A stretch of 47,225 nt of DNA from Solihabitans fulvus (lineage in GTDB: Bacteria; Actinomycetota; Actinomycetes; Mycobacteriales; Pseudonocardiaceae): positions 95,890 to 143,114 of the forward strand of contig NZ_VUOB01000076.1 in assembly GCF_008386585.1 (NCBI RefSeq). Reading direction: 5' to 3'. The position numbers and the translations under genes were made by a program. Under the pieces are notes generated by a model. The model did not search any database. It saw only the letters and a list, made by a program, of their open reading frames with translations, and had not been told where the DNA came from. Positions 24,373 through 33,594 of this stretch are shown here, piece by piece; position 1 is the first letter of the stretch; each line of letters opens with the position of its first letter.

Positions 24373-25818
24373 ATGCTCTCCCTCGCGTCCTGGGACCCGG
24401 CGCGAGAACACCTGCGGACGTGGATAGCAAGGCGAATTGTCGAGGAATATCCCAGCATCAGCCTCGACGGAGCGCAGCGCCTGGTCGCCAACCGTCAGGT
24501 GCTGCCCATCCTGGACGGTCTCGACGAGATCGCGCCGACTCGACGATTCTTCGCGTTCCGCGCGATCGCCAGAGCCGTCCGAGGCGGCGACCCGATCATT
24601 CTGACGTGCCGTTCCGAGGAGTATGCGGAAGCGGCCGAAAAAGTCGGCATCATCGACTCGGCGGCGGTGCTGACAGCGGAGGAACTGGCACCTCCCGTGG
24701 TGCTCGCCCATCTTCGGCGGAGTGTTCAACCGGGCGCACTTCCGCGTTGGCAACGATTCCTGGACCACCTGGCGGCCGGACCGTCGGAGGCCGTCACCAC
24801 GACGTTCCGCACGCCGCTGGTGGTGTCGTTGCTGCGAAGCGTGTACGAGGATCCCCACCGTGAACCGACCGAACTCCTGGATCCAGTGCGGTTTCCGACG
24901 GTCGGATCGATCGAGAACCACCTGCTCGACGCGATCATTCCGACGGCGTTCGAGGACGGCCCCACCTATCTCGATCCACAGCGACCCCCATCGAGACGGT
25001 GGTCCCGCAAGAAGGCCGAGCGCTGGCTGACTTTTCTCGCGGCCACCATGACCGAGGCCTGGACAACAGTGATCGGCGCGGTGGCGATGGGCCTCGCGGC
25101 GGGATTCATGACGAGGCCGTTCCTGCCCAAGGGAGACCCGAGGAAGTTCATCGACGAAGGCGACGAGAAGGAAATTGAGGACGACAAGCCGTGGCTCATC
25201 GTCCTCTGGTTGCTGATCGGCGTTCCCGTTGCCTGGCTCGGTGTACTGTTCTTCATCTGGCTGATCGGCGGGAAGCTGGCGCCCGTCGACCTCTACAGCG
25301 CCAGCATTCCTCGACCCGGTGAGCACTACGAGACCAAGATCGATTTCACCTGGAAGTTCATCTTCGGGACCACGGGGCTGACCTTGCTCACGGCCGGCCT
25401 CGGCGCGCTCTTTCTGTTCCGCCCGTACCTGACTGCCGTCCCCGATGCGACCAAGGGGAGACCGGGGAAAGTGGCGATCGGCCAAGCAATTCGAGCCGCT
25501 GCCGTCACCTCCGTCCTTGTCGGCGCGCTCTTCGCGGTGTCGTTCCTGGGGATGACCGTCATCCTTGGAGCCAGTGACTTCGGGATCGGTCTCGCGACGC
25601 TCACCGCGCTCGCGGTGGCGCTCCTGACCTACTGCCAGACCTCGTTCGGCGCCTACTTCCGTGCCAGTCGCCAGCTGGCCATGATCGGCAGGCTCCCCTG
25701 GCGGTTGAACGCCTTCCTCGAAGACGCCCATCAGGCCGGAGTCCTCCGCCAGGCCGGCACTGTCTACCAGTTCCGCCACGCCCGCCTCCGCGACCGCCTC
25801 GCCACCCGCGTGCGGTGA
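24373..25818 (+). CDS. NACHT NTPase, C-terminal part, probably broken gene
   Basis: From ATG 24373 the frame encodes 481 aa. It has Walker B (VLPILDGLDEIA, about 43-54), sensor-like TCRSEEY, a helical region, and four or so membrane helices (about 230-260, 275-300, 330-350, 375-415). The Walker A lies upstream of this ATG, out of frame with the preceding remnant, so the encoded piece cannot bind nucleotide normally. NACHT proteins with membrane domains are common in actinomycetes and some act in phage defence. This copy is 5'-truncated and frameshifted, or the assembly has an error at about 24283. Confidence 0.7.
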   Translation: MLSLASWDPAREHLRTWIARRIVEEYPSISLDGAQRLVANRQVLPILDGLDEIAPTRRFFAFRAIARAVRGGDPIILTCRSEEYAEAAEKVGIIDSAAVLTAEELAPPVVLAHLRRSVQPGALPRWQRFLDHLAAGPSEAVTTTFRTPLVVSLLRSVYEDPHREPTELLDPVRFPTVGSIENHLLDAIIPTAFEDGPTYLDPQRPPSRRWSRKKAERWLTFLAATMTEAWTTVIGAVAMGLAAGFMTRPFLPKGDPRKFIDEGDEKEIEDDKPWLIVLWLLIGVPVAWLGVLFFIWLIGGKLAPVDLYSASIPRPGEHYETKIDFTWKFIFGTTGLTLLTAGLGALFLFRPYLTAVPDATKGRPGKVAIGQAIRAAAVTSVLVGALFAVSFLGMTVILGASDFGIGLATLTALAVALLTYCQTSFGAYFRASRQLAMIGRLPWRLNAFLEDAHQAGVLRQAGTVYQFRHARLRDRLATRVR

Positions 25819-25882
25819 CGATCGGCCCACCAGATTTTGTCGGGTGCGGGCACGGACTCGGCAGAGCAGATCGCCCCAGAAG

Positions 25883-25919
25883 TGGTTGTCCCGCCGGCAC
25901 AATACCGGCGGGACAACCA
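25883..25919. terminator. Bidirectional terminator
   Basis: A perfect 15-bp stem (25883-25897 and 25905-25919) with a 7-nt loop lies between the convergent NACHT remnant and the GH3 gene. Confidence 0.85.
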
Positions 25920-25941
25920 GATCAGTGACTGTTCGCTCAGC

Positions 25942-28900
25942 TCAGCCGACCGCGATGGCGAAGATGTGCATGGCCGCCGTGCCGGTGGTCGCGCCGTCGC
26001 TGATGTCCGGCAACGTCAGGTATCGCACCGTCTTGCCCGTCTGGAGTGGTATCGCGGCGTAGTACAGGCTCACCTGCTGGTTCGTCCTTCCGCTGCTGGT
26101 GTTGAGGTACGGGACCGTGGCGACGATATCGCCGCCGCTCGCCGCGTTGGCCCACCAGTCCGCGAACGTGACGGTGTAGGGCTCGGTGGTGCCGTCGGTG
26201 TAGGTCACCGTCGCGGTCCCGGTCGGGCTGCCGTAGTCACCGACGCCGATCAGGCCGAGCGTACGGCCGGTCCCGGAGACCGCGATGGTCTGGCCGCCGG
26301 CCACTCCCCCGGCGACCACGTTGTCCTGGGTGCCAGGTTGCGCGGTCGGCCAGGTGAACGTCAGCCCGTCATGGGTGAATGTGGCGCCCGGGGTGAGGCT
26401 GGGCGTCGCGCTCGCCAAAGCCTGGGCGGAGAAGCTGGCGCCGCCGCCGTCGAAGTTGCCAGCACCGGGGTTGGCGTCGTCGCTGACGGCCACGTTGTTG
26501 TACGCCGCGGGCAACGACGGGTACGGCGGATGCGGCAGCAGCACAGTGGTCGCGTCCGCCGAGCTGCCCGGCCCGTTGACGGAGGTGAACGTCGCCCGCG
26601 CCGACACGTCGAACTTGCCGGGTTGCGCTGAGGCCGGCACGTCCACCTGCCAGGTGGTGCTGACCGTCTGCCCGGCCGCCACGGTGCCGAAGGTGGACGG
26701 CGAGGTGGCGTGGACGGTCCAGCCGCCGGACGCGCTGAGCGTCAGGGTCGCCTCGTGCAGCGGCCGAGCGCCCGCCGGGTTGACCAGCGTGGTGCTGGCG
26801 GTGAACGTCGTGCCCGGCTGCACCTGGGTCGGTGCGCTGAGCGTGAACGGCTGCTTGACCACCACCGGCGTCGAGCCGGTGACCCCGTTCACCGTGGCGC
26901 TGATGGTCGCGACGCCCGGTGCCACCATGGTGACCTTGCCGGTTCTGCTCACCTGGGCCACGCGCGGATCGCTGCTGCGGTAGCTGACCGGGGTGCGCGT
27001 CAGGTCGACGAACGACTGGTCGTCGTTGACCGCCTCGACGATGTGGTCGGCCGGGACGTGCTGGGCGGCCTGCGCGGTGTCGTCGGCGATCCACGGGTTC
27101 CTGCCGGCCAGGTCGATGCTCTGGCCCGGCGCGAACACGACCTGGTCGGGCTGCACGGTCACGGACCGGGTCTTCGGGACGATGGCTCCGGTGACGGTCA
27201 CCGTGCTGGTGCCGACGAGGTGGCTGGCATCGGTGCCCACGCCGAACTGGTAGGGACCGTCGTAGACCACCTCGCGGTGCTGTCCCTCGTCCCAGAACGC
27301 CAGGTCGCTGATGCGCACCGGAATGGCCAGGTGCTGGGTCTGGCCTGGTGCCAACACGGTCGTCTTCTGGAATCCGGCCAGTCGCTCGCGCGGTAGCTCC
27401 ACGCCGGGCACCGTGAACGGCGTTGCCGCGTACAGCTGGGCCACCGTGGCGCCGGCCGTGCTGCCGGTGTTGGTCACGTCCAGCCGCACGGTCACCTGCC
27501 CGTCCGCGCCGACTGTTGCCGGGGCGGCGTGCACGTGCGAGTAGGCAAAGCTGCTGTAGGAGAGGCCGTACCCGAACGGATAGGTTGGTGTGCCGGTGAA
27601 GTACTGGTAGGTGCGGCCGATACCACCGGTCTGGGACGGGGTCAGGCCGTAGTTCTTCATCCCGGGCAGCTGCGTGTCGTCGGCGTACCAGGTGAAGTTC
27701 AGGTGCCCGCTGGGGTTCTGCTTGCCGAACAGCACTTCGGCCAGCGCGGTGCCCTGGCTCTCCCCGTTGTACGCGCTGAACACGATGGCGGGGAAGTCGC
27801 CCTTGACCTTGTCGATGCTGACCGGGCCGCCTGCCTGGATGGCCAACGCGGTCCGGGGATTGCCGACCGCGTTGACCTGGTTGATCAGCGAGTCGTAGTT
27901 GCCCGGCATGGCGATGGTGGTGCGGTCCTTGCCCTCGCTGGCCAGGTTCGTGTCGGTGCCGACGAACACCACGACCAGGTCGGCCGTCTTGACGGCGGCC
28001 AGGGTGCCCGCCGCGCAGCTCGCCGTCGTGGTCGCGCTGGTGGACGTCCCGCACGCGTCGAAGGTGATCGTGGCGTTCGGGTTGGCCGCCTTGACCGCGG
28101 ACGTGATGCCCTGCACGGCGTTCGTCTGGAGCGCCGGTTCGCCGGAGTAGTCGCCGAGGGTCGTCGTGCCGGCCAGGTCACCGACGACGACCACGTTGTT
28201 GAGCTTGGCCGGATCGGCCGGCAGCAGCGGCGCGGCGGCACCGGGCACGAGGTCGTTCTTCAGCAGCACCAACGAGTTCGCCGCGACCTTCTCGGCCAGC
28301 GCCTGGTGCGCGGGGCTCTGGAGCTGATCCTTGGTGATCTTCGTGTAGGCCACCTGGCTCGGCGGGTCGAACTCGCCGGTCCGCATGCGCATGGTGAACA
28401 GGTGCAGCAGCGCGTCGTCGATCACGCCCTCGGACACCGCGCCGGCCTTGATGGCCTCCTCGAGGTTGGCCAGGGTGTCCTCGGCTCCGGTGCAGTTGAG
28501 GTGGGTGCCGGCGCGCAGCGCGTACGCCTGGCCGCCGGCGGCGCCGGAAACCTGTTGGCCGGTCACGGTGTTCGTCCACTGCGTCGCGCCGGTGACCGTG
28601 GCAGTGGTCCAGCCCGGCGGCGCCCAGTTGTGGCTGCCGGGCGCGTAGACGTCGCCGACGGCGCCGCAGTCGGAGGTGGTGTAGCCCGCGAAGCCGTAGG
28701 TCCGCTGGGCCAGTTCGTTCCCCAGGTAGGTGTTGGCCGGCGACGGCGTGCCGTTGACGGCGTTGTACGACGGCATCAGGCCGGACACGTGCGCGTTCTG
28801 GATCAGGTCGCGGAACTGCGCGGTGTAGTAGTCACGGAGGTTGGTGTCCGTGGTGTCCGAGGAGTCCGCGTGCCGGTCGTTCTCCACGTCGTTGAGCGCG

Positions 28901-29610
28901 TAGTGCTTGGCCGTGGCCGCGACCTTCAGGTAGGGCGTGATCGGCTGGCCGGACCGGGTTTGCCCCTGGTAGCCGTTCACGAACGCGCCGGCCATCCTGC
29001 CGACCAGGTACGGGTCCTCGCCGAACGCCTCGTCGGTTCGGCCCCATCTGGGGTCGCGGTCCAGGTTCACGGTCGGAGCCCAGTAGGTCAGTGAGCCGTA
29101 GCCGTTCTTGTCAGGGCCGATGTTGTTCTGCGCGACGCCCCACAGCGACTTGTCGAGCATGCCGCGGGCCTCGTCGGAGATCGCCGTGGTCTCCTGGTAG
29201 ACCAGGTCCGGATCCCAGGACATGGTGCTGGCCAGGTTGGTCGGGAAGCTCGTCGCGTGCACGCCGCCGCTGACCGTGCCGTGGTTGGTGTTCGCGCCGA
29301 GCGTGTTGAGCCCGTGCTGGCCCTCGCTCCAGTACGTGTACTGCTGCACGCCAAGTCGGGGAATGGCCGGCGCGCTGTTGGTGTGCAGCTGCTGCGCCTT
29401 CTCGCTCAGCGTCATGCGCGACACGAGGTCGGCGGCCCGTTCGGCGAAGCTGTGGTGGGTGTCGAGGTAGACCGGCGGCGGGGTCGCGGTCGGCTCGGCC
29501 GAGGTGGCCGCCGGCGCGGACGGCGCGAGCGCGGCCACGGTCATCGTCGCGGCGAGCAGGGAGATGGCGAGCAGCCGGGTTCGTCGCCGGCCGGGATGGA
29601 CTGCGAACAT
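25942..29610 (-). CDS. Large secreted GH3 beta-glycosidase with extra C-terminal domains
   Basis: The 1222-aa protein has a signal peptide (about 1-35) and GH3 N-terminal barrel (about 50-400) with nucleophile Asp314 in TTSDCGAVG and KHYALND. The GH3 C-terminal domain (about 440-660) and a FnIII-like domain (about 690-760) follow. The C-terminal third holds a Big_2-like Ig domain, an NPCBM-associated NEW3-type domain and a final beta-sandwich. The barrel pattern fits beta-xylosidase or related enzymes, which suits the adjacent GH11 xylanase; the exact sugar is uncertain. ATG 29610 has GGAGG about 5 nt upstream; GTG 29625 is the alternative. The 28-bp gap after GH11 indicates one operon. Confidence 0.9.
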   Translation of the reverse strand: MFAVHPGRRRTRLLAISLLAATMTVAALAPSAPAATSAEPTATPPPVYLDTHHSFAERAADLVSRMTLSEKAQQLHTNSAPAIPRLGVQQYTYWSEGQHGLNTLGANTNHGTVSGGVHATSFPTNLASTMSWDPDLVYQETTAISDEARGMLDKSLWGVAQNNIGPDKNGYGSLTYWAPTVNLDRDPRWGRTDEAFGEDPYLVGRMAGAFVNGYQGQTRSGQPITPYLKVAATAKHYALNDVENDRHADSSDTTDTNLRDYYTAQFRDLIQNAHVSGLMPSYNAVNGTPSPANTYLGNELAQRTYGFAGYTTSDCGAVGDVYAPGSHNWAPPGWTTATVTGATQWTNTVTGQQVSGAAGGQAYALRAGTHLNCTGAEDTLANLEEAIKAGAVSEGVIDDALLHLFTMRMRTGEFDPPSQVAYTKITKDQLQSPAHQALAEKVAANSLVLLKNDLVPGAAAPLLPADPAKLNNVVVVGDLAGTTTLGDYSGEPALQTNAVQGITSAVKAANPNATITFDACGTSTSATTTASCAAGTLAAVKTADLVVVFVGTDTNLASEGKDRTTIAMPGNYDSLINQVNAVGNPRTALAIQAGGPVSIDKVKGDFPAIVFSAYNGESQGTALAEVLFGKQNPSGHLNFTWYADDTQLPGMKNYGLTPSQTGGIGRTYQYFTGTPTYPFGYGLSYSSFAYSHVHAAPATVGADGQVTVRLDVTNTGSTAGATVAQLYAATPFTVPGVELPRERLAGFQKTTVLAPGQTQHLAIPVRISDLAFWDEGQHREVVYDGPYQFGVGTDASHLVGTSTVTVTGAIVPKTRSVTVQPDQVVFAPGQSIDLAGRNPWIADDTAQAAQHVPADHIVEAVNDDQSFVDLTRTPVSYRSSDPRVAQVSRTGKVTMVAPGVATISATVNGVTGSTPVVVKQPFTLSAPTQVQPGTTFTASTTLVNPAGARPLHEATLTLSASGGWTVHATSPSTFGTVAAGQTVSTTWQVDVPASAQPGKFDVSARATFTSVNGPGSSADATTVLLPHPPYPSLPAAYNNVAVSDDANPGAGNFDGGGASFSAQALASATPSLTPGATFTHDGLTFTWPTAQPGTQDNVVAGGVAGGQTIAVSGTGRTLGLIGVGDYGSPTGTATVTYTDGTTEPYTVTFADWWANAASGGDIVATVPYLNTSSGRTNQQVSLYYAAIPLQTGKTVRYLTLPDISDGATTGTAAMHIFAIAVG

Positions 29611-29638
29611 GGGAACCTCCGTCACGTACGGGCGGTGG

Positions 29639-30757
29639 CTACCCGAGGGTCCACTGCTGGTTGCTTTGGCCGTTGCAGGTCCACAGCTCGGCCAGCGCGC
29701 CGTCGGCGCTGGAGGCTCCGGTCACGTCAAGGCACAGTCCCGACTGGACTCCGGTGACCGTGCCGTTGGAGTTGAGATTCCACTGTTGGCTGGCCCCGCC
29801 GTTGCAGGACGAGGTGCCCACCTTGGTACCGGGGCTGGTCTGGCCGTTGGCGGCGCCAAGACAGAGGGTGGTGCCGCTCATGGTGACGGTCAGCTGGCCA
29901 GGGGACGTGTGGGTCCAGGTCTGGTTGGCTCCGCCCCAGCACGAGTAGATCTGTGCCTGCGTGCCTGACGCGGTCGAGGCGTTCGGCACGTCCAGACACT
30001 TGCCAGCGCCCACCGCGTGCAGTTCGCCCGTTGTGCCTCCGCCGCCCTGCGAGGATCCGTCGACGACGATGTTGGAGTTGCCGCTGCTCTGGTAGCCCTC
30101 GGTGGCGAGGATCATGTAGTTGAAGTTGCCGAGGTTCATGCCGTGGCTGGCCCAGGCGTCGAAGAAGTTGCCGGTGGTGATGGATCCTCCGGTGTGCCGG
30201 GCCTGGCGGACGGCCCAGTACTGGTTGAAGGTCGCGGTACCGATGATGGACGGCGCGTTGTACCGCGTCGTCTCGTAGATGTCATACGTGCCACCGTCGC
30301 TGGTGACGGTGCCCTTGTAGTTTCCAGTTGGCCGGTAGCTGCCCCAGTTTTCGACGATGTAGTACTCGACCAGCGGGTTGGTGGTCCAGCCGTAGAGAGA
30401 CAGGTAGCCGTTGCCGGAGGGATTGAAGCTGCCGGAGTAGTTCACCGTCCTGCGGCTGCCGGTGGCCCAGCCGGTTCCTGCGACGAAGTTGCTGGCGTTG
30501 CTCCAGGACGTGCTGTAGTTCGCGCCGGAGCCGAAGGTCATGCAGGCCGATCCGCCGCCGTCGGTCCAGAACGAGTAGTAGTAGCCGTTGCTGTTTCCGG
30601 TCTGGCTCGAACAGGTCGTCCCGGCGGCTTCGGCGGTGGCGGGCAGGATGATCGCCACGAGGGTGAGTACCGCGGTGACAGCACAGCCGATCAGGAGCCT
30701 GACGCGGTTGCCGCGCAGTCCGAGGCCGCTGCGGCGCTGGGGATGGACGAGGCGCAC
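29639..30757 (-). CDS. GH11 endo-1,4-beta-xylanase with CBM13
   Basis: The 372-aa protein has a signal peptide (about 1-44), GH11 jelly-roll (about 46-232) and a Gly-rich linker, then a CBM13 beta-trefoil (about 245-372). The nucleophile is E131 in LVEYYIVENWG and the acid/base is E220 in ATEGYQSSG. It cuts xylan, and its CBM13 resembles that of the acetylxylan esterase (HAVGAG.CLDVPN). The start is GTG 30757 with AGGAAGGAA about 7 nt upstream. It is the first gene of the unit with GH3 and diverges from GH12. Confidence 0.93.
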   Translation of the reverse strand: MRLVHPQRRSGLGLRGNRVRLLIGCAVTAVLTLVAIILPATAEAAGTTCSSQTGNSNGYYYSFWTDGGGSACMTFGSGANYSTSWSNASNFVAGTGWATGSRRTVNYSGSFNPSGNGYLSLYGWTTNPLVEYYIVENWGSYRPTGNYKGTVTSDGGTYDIYETTRYNAPSIIGTATFNQYWAVRQARHTGGSITTGNFFDAWASHGMNLGNFNYMILATEGYQSSGNSNIVVDGSSQGGGGTTGELHAVGAGKCLDVPNASTASGTQAQIYSCWGGANQTWTHTSPGQLTVTMSGTTLCLGAANGQTSPGTKVGTSSCNGGASQQWNLNSNGTVTGVQSGLCLDVTGASSADGALAELWTCNGQSNQQWTLG

Positions 30758-31158
30758 GTGCGTGTTCCTTCCTCATCGAAGGCCTACGAGGATCGCGCTA
30801 CGAGCTGGCGCAGCTCGGTGCGACGGTCGGCGTCTACGCGTTCTGGGTTCGGCGTGATCCCGGCCTGACTGATCCCATCGGTAGCAGTCGGTCTGCCTCG
30901 CGGCAAGCATGCGAGTCGGAGTCCGCCCCGGCGCTGAGGTCGCGGTTCGTCGGAACCCGGTAGTCGCCTGTAACTTTCAGTTCACGACATTGTTTCGACC
31001 TGGGCTTCGTCGCGGTCCTCGGCCGCTGCACTTTGGGCCGCCGCAACAGCGTGGCTACATTCTGCCGCGGGCCGAATTCCCGGACAGTCCTCCTGCGGCC
31101 CACCGCGAGACCTTCCCGCTGCGGGCGCGCGGCGGACCTCCGAAGGGATGACAGTCCG
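30758..31158. other. Divergent intergenic region GH11/GH12
   Basis: About 400 bp without a convincing gene. Forward-strand positions 30796-30860 read RYELAQLGATVGVYAFWVRR in an open frame and may be a decayed coding fragment. No CebR-like or TGTTAGCGCTAACA-like box was found, in contrast to the LPMO, GH48 and GH10 upstream regions. Promoters for both genes should lie here but I could not place them. Confidence 0.4.
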
Positions 31159-32532
31159 ATGTCGCGAACATTCTCTCGGCCCCGCGTGTTCGCGGCGGCA
31201 CTGGCGATCGCAGTCGGGGCGGCGGGCATCGTGATCGCCGCCCCGACCGCGCAGGCCGCCACGACCACCTGCTCCGGCACCGGCACGATCTCGACCGGGG
31301 ACTACCTGATCCAGGCCAACGAGTGGAACTCGAGCTCGCCGCAGTGCATCACCTACACCGGCGGGACCGCGTGGTCGCTGACCACCGCCAACTTCAACCT
31401 CAACGGTGGCGCGCCGGCCACCTACCCGTCCATCTACAAGGGTTGCCACTGGGGCATGTGCACCCCCAACAGCGGAATGCCGATCCAGGTGAGCAATCTG
31501 GGCAGCGCCACTACGTCGTGGAGTACCTCCCAGCCCGCGTCGGGCGCGTACGACGTCGCCTACGACGTCTGGTTCAACTCCACGCCCACCACCACCGGCC
31601 AGCCGGACGGCACCGAGGTGATGATCTGGATCAACAGTCGCGGTGGGGTGCAGCCGTTCGGCTCGCAGACCGGAACCTCGAGTGTCGACGGCATGAACTG
31701 GTCCGTGTGGACCGGGCAGCAAACCTCGTGGAAGATCATTTCGTACGTGTTGAACCCGGGCGCCACGTCCGTCAGCAATCTCGACCTCAAGGCGCTGTTC
31801 AACGACGCGGTGGCGCGCGGCTCGATCAACCCCTCGAACTACCTGATCGACGTCGAGGCCGGCTTCGAGGTCTGGCGCGGAGGCCAAGGCCTTGGCACGA
31901 ACAGCTTCTCGGTCACGGCCACGGCCGGCGGCAACAGCGGGGACACCACTCCGCCGTCGGTGCCGGCGAACCTCGCGACCACCGGCACGACGAGTTCCTC
32001 GGTGTCCCTGTCCTGGTCGCCGTCCACAGACAACGTCGGCGTGGCCGGCTATCGGGTGTACCGGGACGGTGCCCAGGTCGGCACGGCCACCGGGACCACC
32101 TTCACCGACACCGGGCTGTCTGCTGCGACGCGGCACACGTACACCGTCGCCGCCTACGACGCGGCCGGCAACGTCTCGGCCCGGTCTGCGGGGGTGACCG
32201 CCACGACGTCCCCTGGCAGCGGTGGCGGGGGCGGGTGCACGGCGACCTACGCGGTGACCAACCAGTGGGGCAACGGGTTCACCGCCAACGTGACGGTGAA
32301 CAACACCGGTACCACGGCCACCACCGGATGGAAGGTGTCCTGGGCCTGGAACGGCAACCAGCAGGTCACCAACGTCTGGAACGGCACGGAGAGCCACAGC
32401 GGCCAGGGCGAGACCGTCACGAACGCGGGATTCAACGGCGCGATACCGCCCGGCGGCAACACGAGCTTCGGGTTACAGGCCAACTACTCGGGCAGCAACG
32501 CATCGCCCGCGCTGTCCTGCACCGCGAGCTGA
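31159..32532 (+). CDS. GH12 endo-1,4-beta-glucanase with FN3 and CBM2
   Basis: The 457-aa protein has a signal peptide (about 1-34), GH12 domain (about 36-255), FN3 (about 265-350), Gly linker and CBM2 (about 357-457). The nucleophile is E153 in DGTEVMIWIN and the acid/base is E237 in GFEVWRGG. GH12 endoglucanases cut amorphous cellulose and often xyloglucan. ATG 31159 has GAAGGGA about 10 nt upstream. It complements the GH48 exo-enzyme of region 1. Confidence 0.93.
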   Translation: MSRTFSRPRVFAAALAIAVGAAGIVIAAPTAQAATTTCSGTGTISTGDYLIQANEWNSSSPQCITYTGGTAWSLTTANFNLNGGAPATYPSIYKGCHWGMCTPNSGMPIQVSNLGSATTSWSTSQPASGAYDVAYDVWFNSTPTTTGQPDGTEVMIWINSRGGVQPFGSQTGTSSVDGMNWSVWTGQQTSWKIISYVLNPGATSVSNLDLKALFNDAVARGSINPSNYLIDVEAGFEVWRGGQGLGTNSFSVTATAGGNSGDTTPPSVPANLATTGTTSSSVSLSWSPSTDNVGVAGYRVYRDGAQVGTATGTTFTDTGLSAATRHTYTVAAYDAAGNVSARSAGVTATTSPGSGGGGGCTATYAVTNQWGNGFTANVTVNNTGTTATTGWKVSWAWNGNQQVTNVWNGTESHSGQGETVTNAGFNGAIPPGGNTSFGLQANYSGSNASPALSCTAS

Positions 32533-32714
32533 CGCTCTGTCTCGCACGACCCATCCGCCCGATGACGACCTGCCGATTGTTCGATGGTGCGCGTGTGCGC
32601 CTGGGCCACGTCCGGGCCACCGCGCGTCATCCGGCGACCCGGTCGACACGCTCGCGGACCCACGAGTGAACAACTCGGCCGAGCACCGTCCTCCCTCGCG
32701 TGAAGACGAGCGAG
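32533..32714. other. Gap between convergent genes
   Basis: No gene or strong hairpin could be supported between the GH12 stop and the stop of the minus-strand CxxC protein gene. Confidence 0.4.
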
Positions 32715-33419
32715 TCATATGCCGTCGCCTCCGGTTGCTTCGTGCTCTTCGACGAGTTCCCCCGTCGACACGAGGGAACAGCCCCGAAGTTCGCGAATCA
32801 GTGCCGAGGCCACCATCCGATGAATGCCAGGCGCGTCGTAGGGCAAGTTGGCCGCCTCGACGGCAACAGGAGCAAGCACGCCCTTCCGATAGAGTGCGCC
32901 TCGCACACCCGCGATCGGATGCTCACGAGCACGGACAGCCACAGCGCCATGTCGCAGTGCTGGGCACAGCCGCAAGGACACCGCGACGCAGGGTACGCAA
33001 ATGGGCGGCTCCACGGACGCCATTCCTTCGGGCCAGCCCGGCCAGTCGTGTCGGTAGTCCCGCAGCAGCCACAGGACGCCGTCGTCTGATCGGCCAGCCG
33101 GCTCGGCGCAGACCTGGCACAACAACCGCCTCATGGCCCGCCGTTGCCGCAAGGGGTGAACCTTGCCGAACTCGGGCCGACCTATCTGGTGACGTACTGC
33201 GGCTCGTCGCCACAACACGCCGTGGGAATCGCGGTCGGTCGGTAGTTCGTCCACGTAGCTGATGCCGCAGTCGGGGCGTTCCACCAACGTGAAAGGCAAG
33301 TCCTGTTCGGCGCTCCATGCAGTGATGTACGGCGCGACAACCCGCCGTTCCTCCCTGGCGGAAGCGGTGTCGGGCCGCGAAGTGGGTGCTGCCCGTGGTT
33401 GCGCTGACTTCGTCGCCAT
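32715..33419 (-). CDS. Conserved hypothetical protein with two CxxC pairs
   Basis: The 234-aa soluble protein has no signal peptide. The central region has LCQVC and CVPC pairs about 35 residues apart, suggesting one zinc site, within PEFGKVHPLRQRRAM and DWPGWPEGM motifs. I recall similar actinomycete proteins next to XRE regulators without a known function. ATG 33419 follows GGAGG by about 10 nt. It is divergent from the XRE gene, separated by 175 bp, so the pair may be co-regulated. Confidence 0.7.
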   Translation of the reverse strand: MATKSAQPRAAPTSRPDTASAREERRVVAPYITAWSAEQDLPFTLVERPDCGISYVDELPTDRDSHGVLWRRAAVRHQIGRPEFGKVHPLRQRRAMRRLLCQVCAEPAGRSDDGVLWLLRDYRHDWPGWPEGMASVEPPICVPCVAVSLRLCPALRHGAVAVRAREHPIAGVRGALYRKGVLAPVAVEAANLPYDAPGIHRMVASALIRELRGCSLVSTGELVEEHEATGGDGI

Positions 33420-33594
33420 CGACGATGCCCTCCGTGTTCGCTGCTGACGATGTCGTGAGCCACTGAAGCGAACGCCAAGGTCGATCAACAGAGCACAAGT
33501 GACGCAGCGGTGCCGCACAGATGTCGCACGGCTAGTCTTGACCTGGGCGAACAGCCTTCGAAGTGCTTGGGATCCCCGACTGAGAGGTCACTCG

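Noticed and set aside
22987..25902. A 971-codon minus-strand open frame across the YceI-like, cupredoxin and NACHT genes
   Set aside because: It is low-complexity and crosses several well-supported plus-strand genes; the long frame follows from high GC.
27529..29094. A 521-codon plus-strand open frame opposite the GH3 gene
   Set aside because: Antisense shadow of a complete GH3 barrel; Val/Arg/Gly-rich with no motifs.
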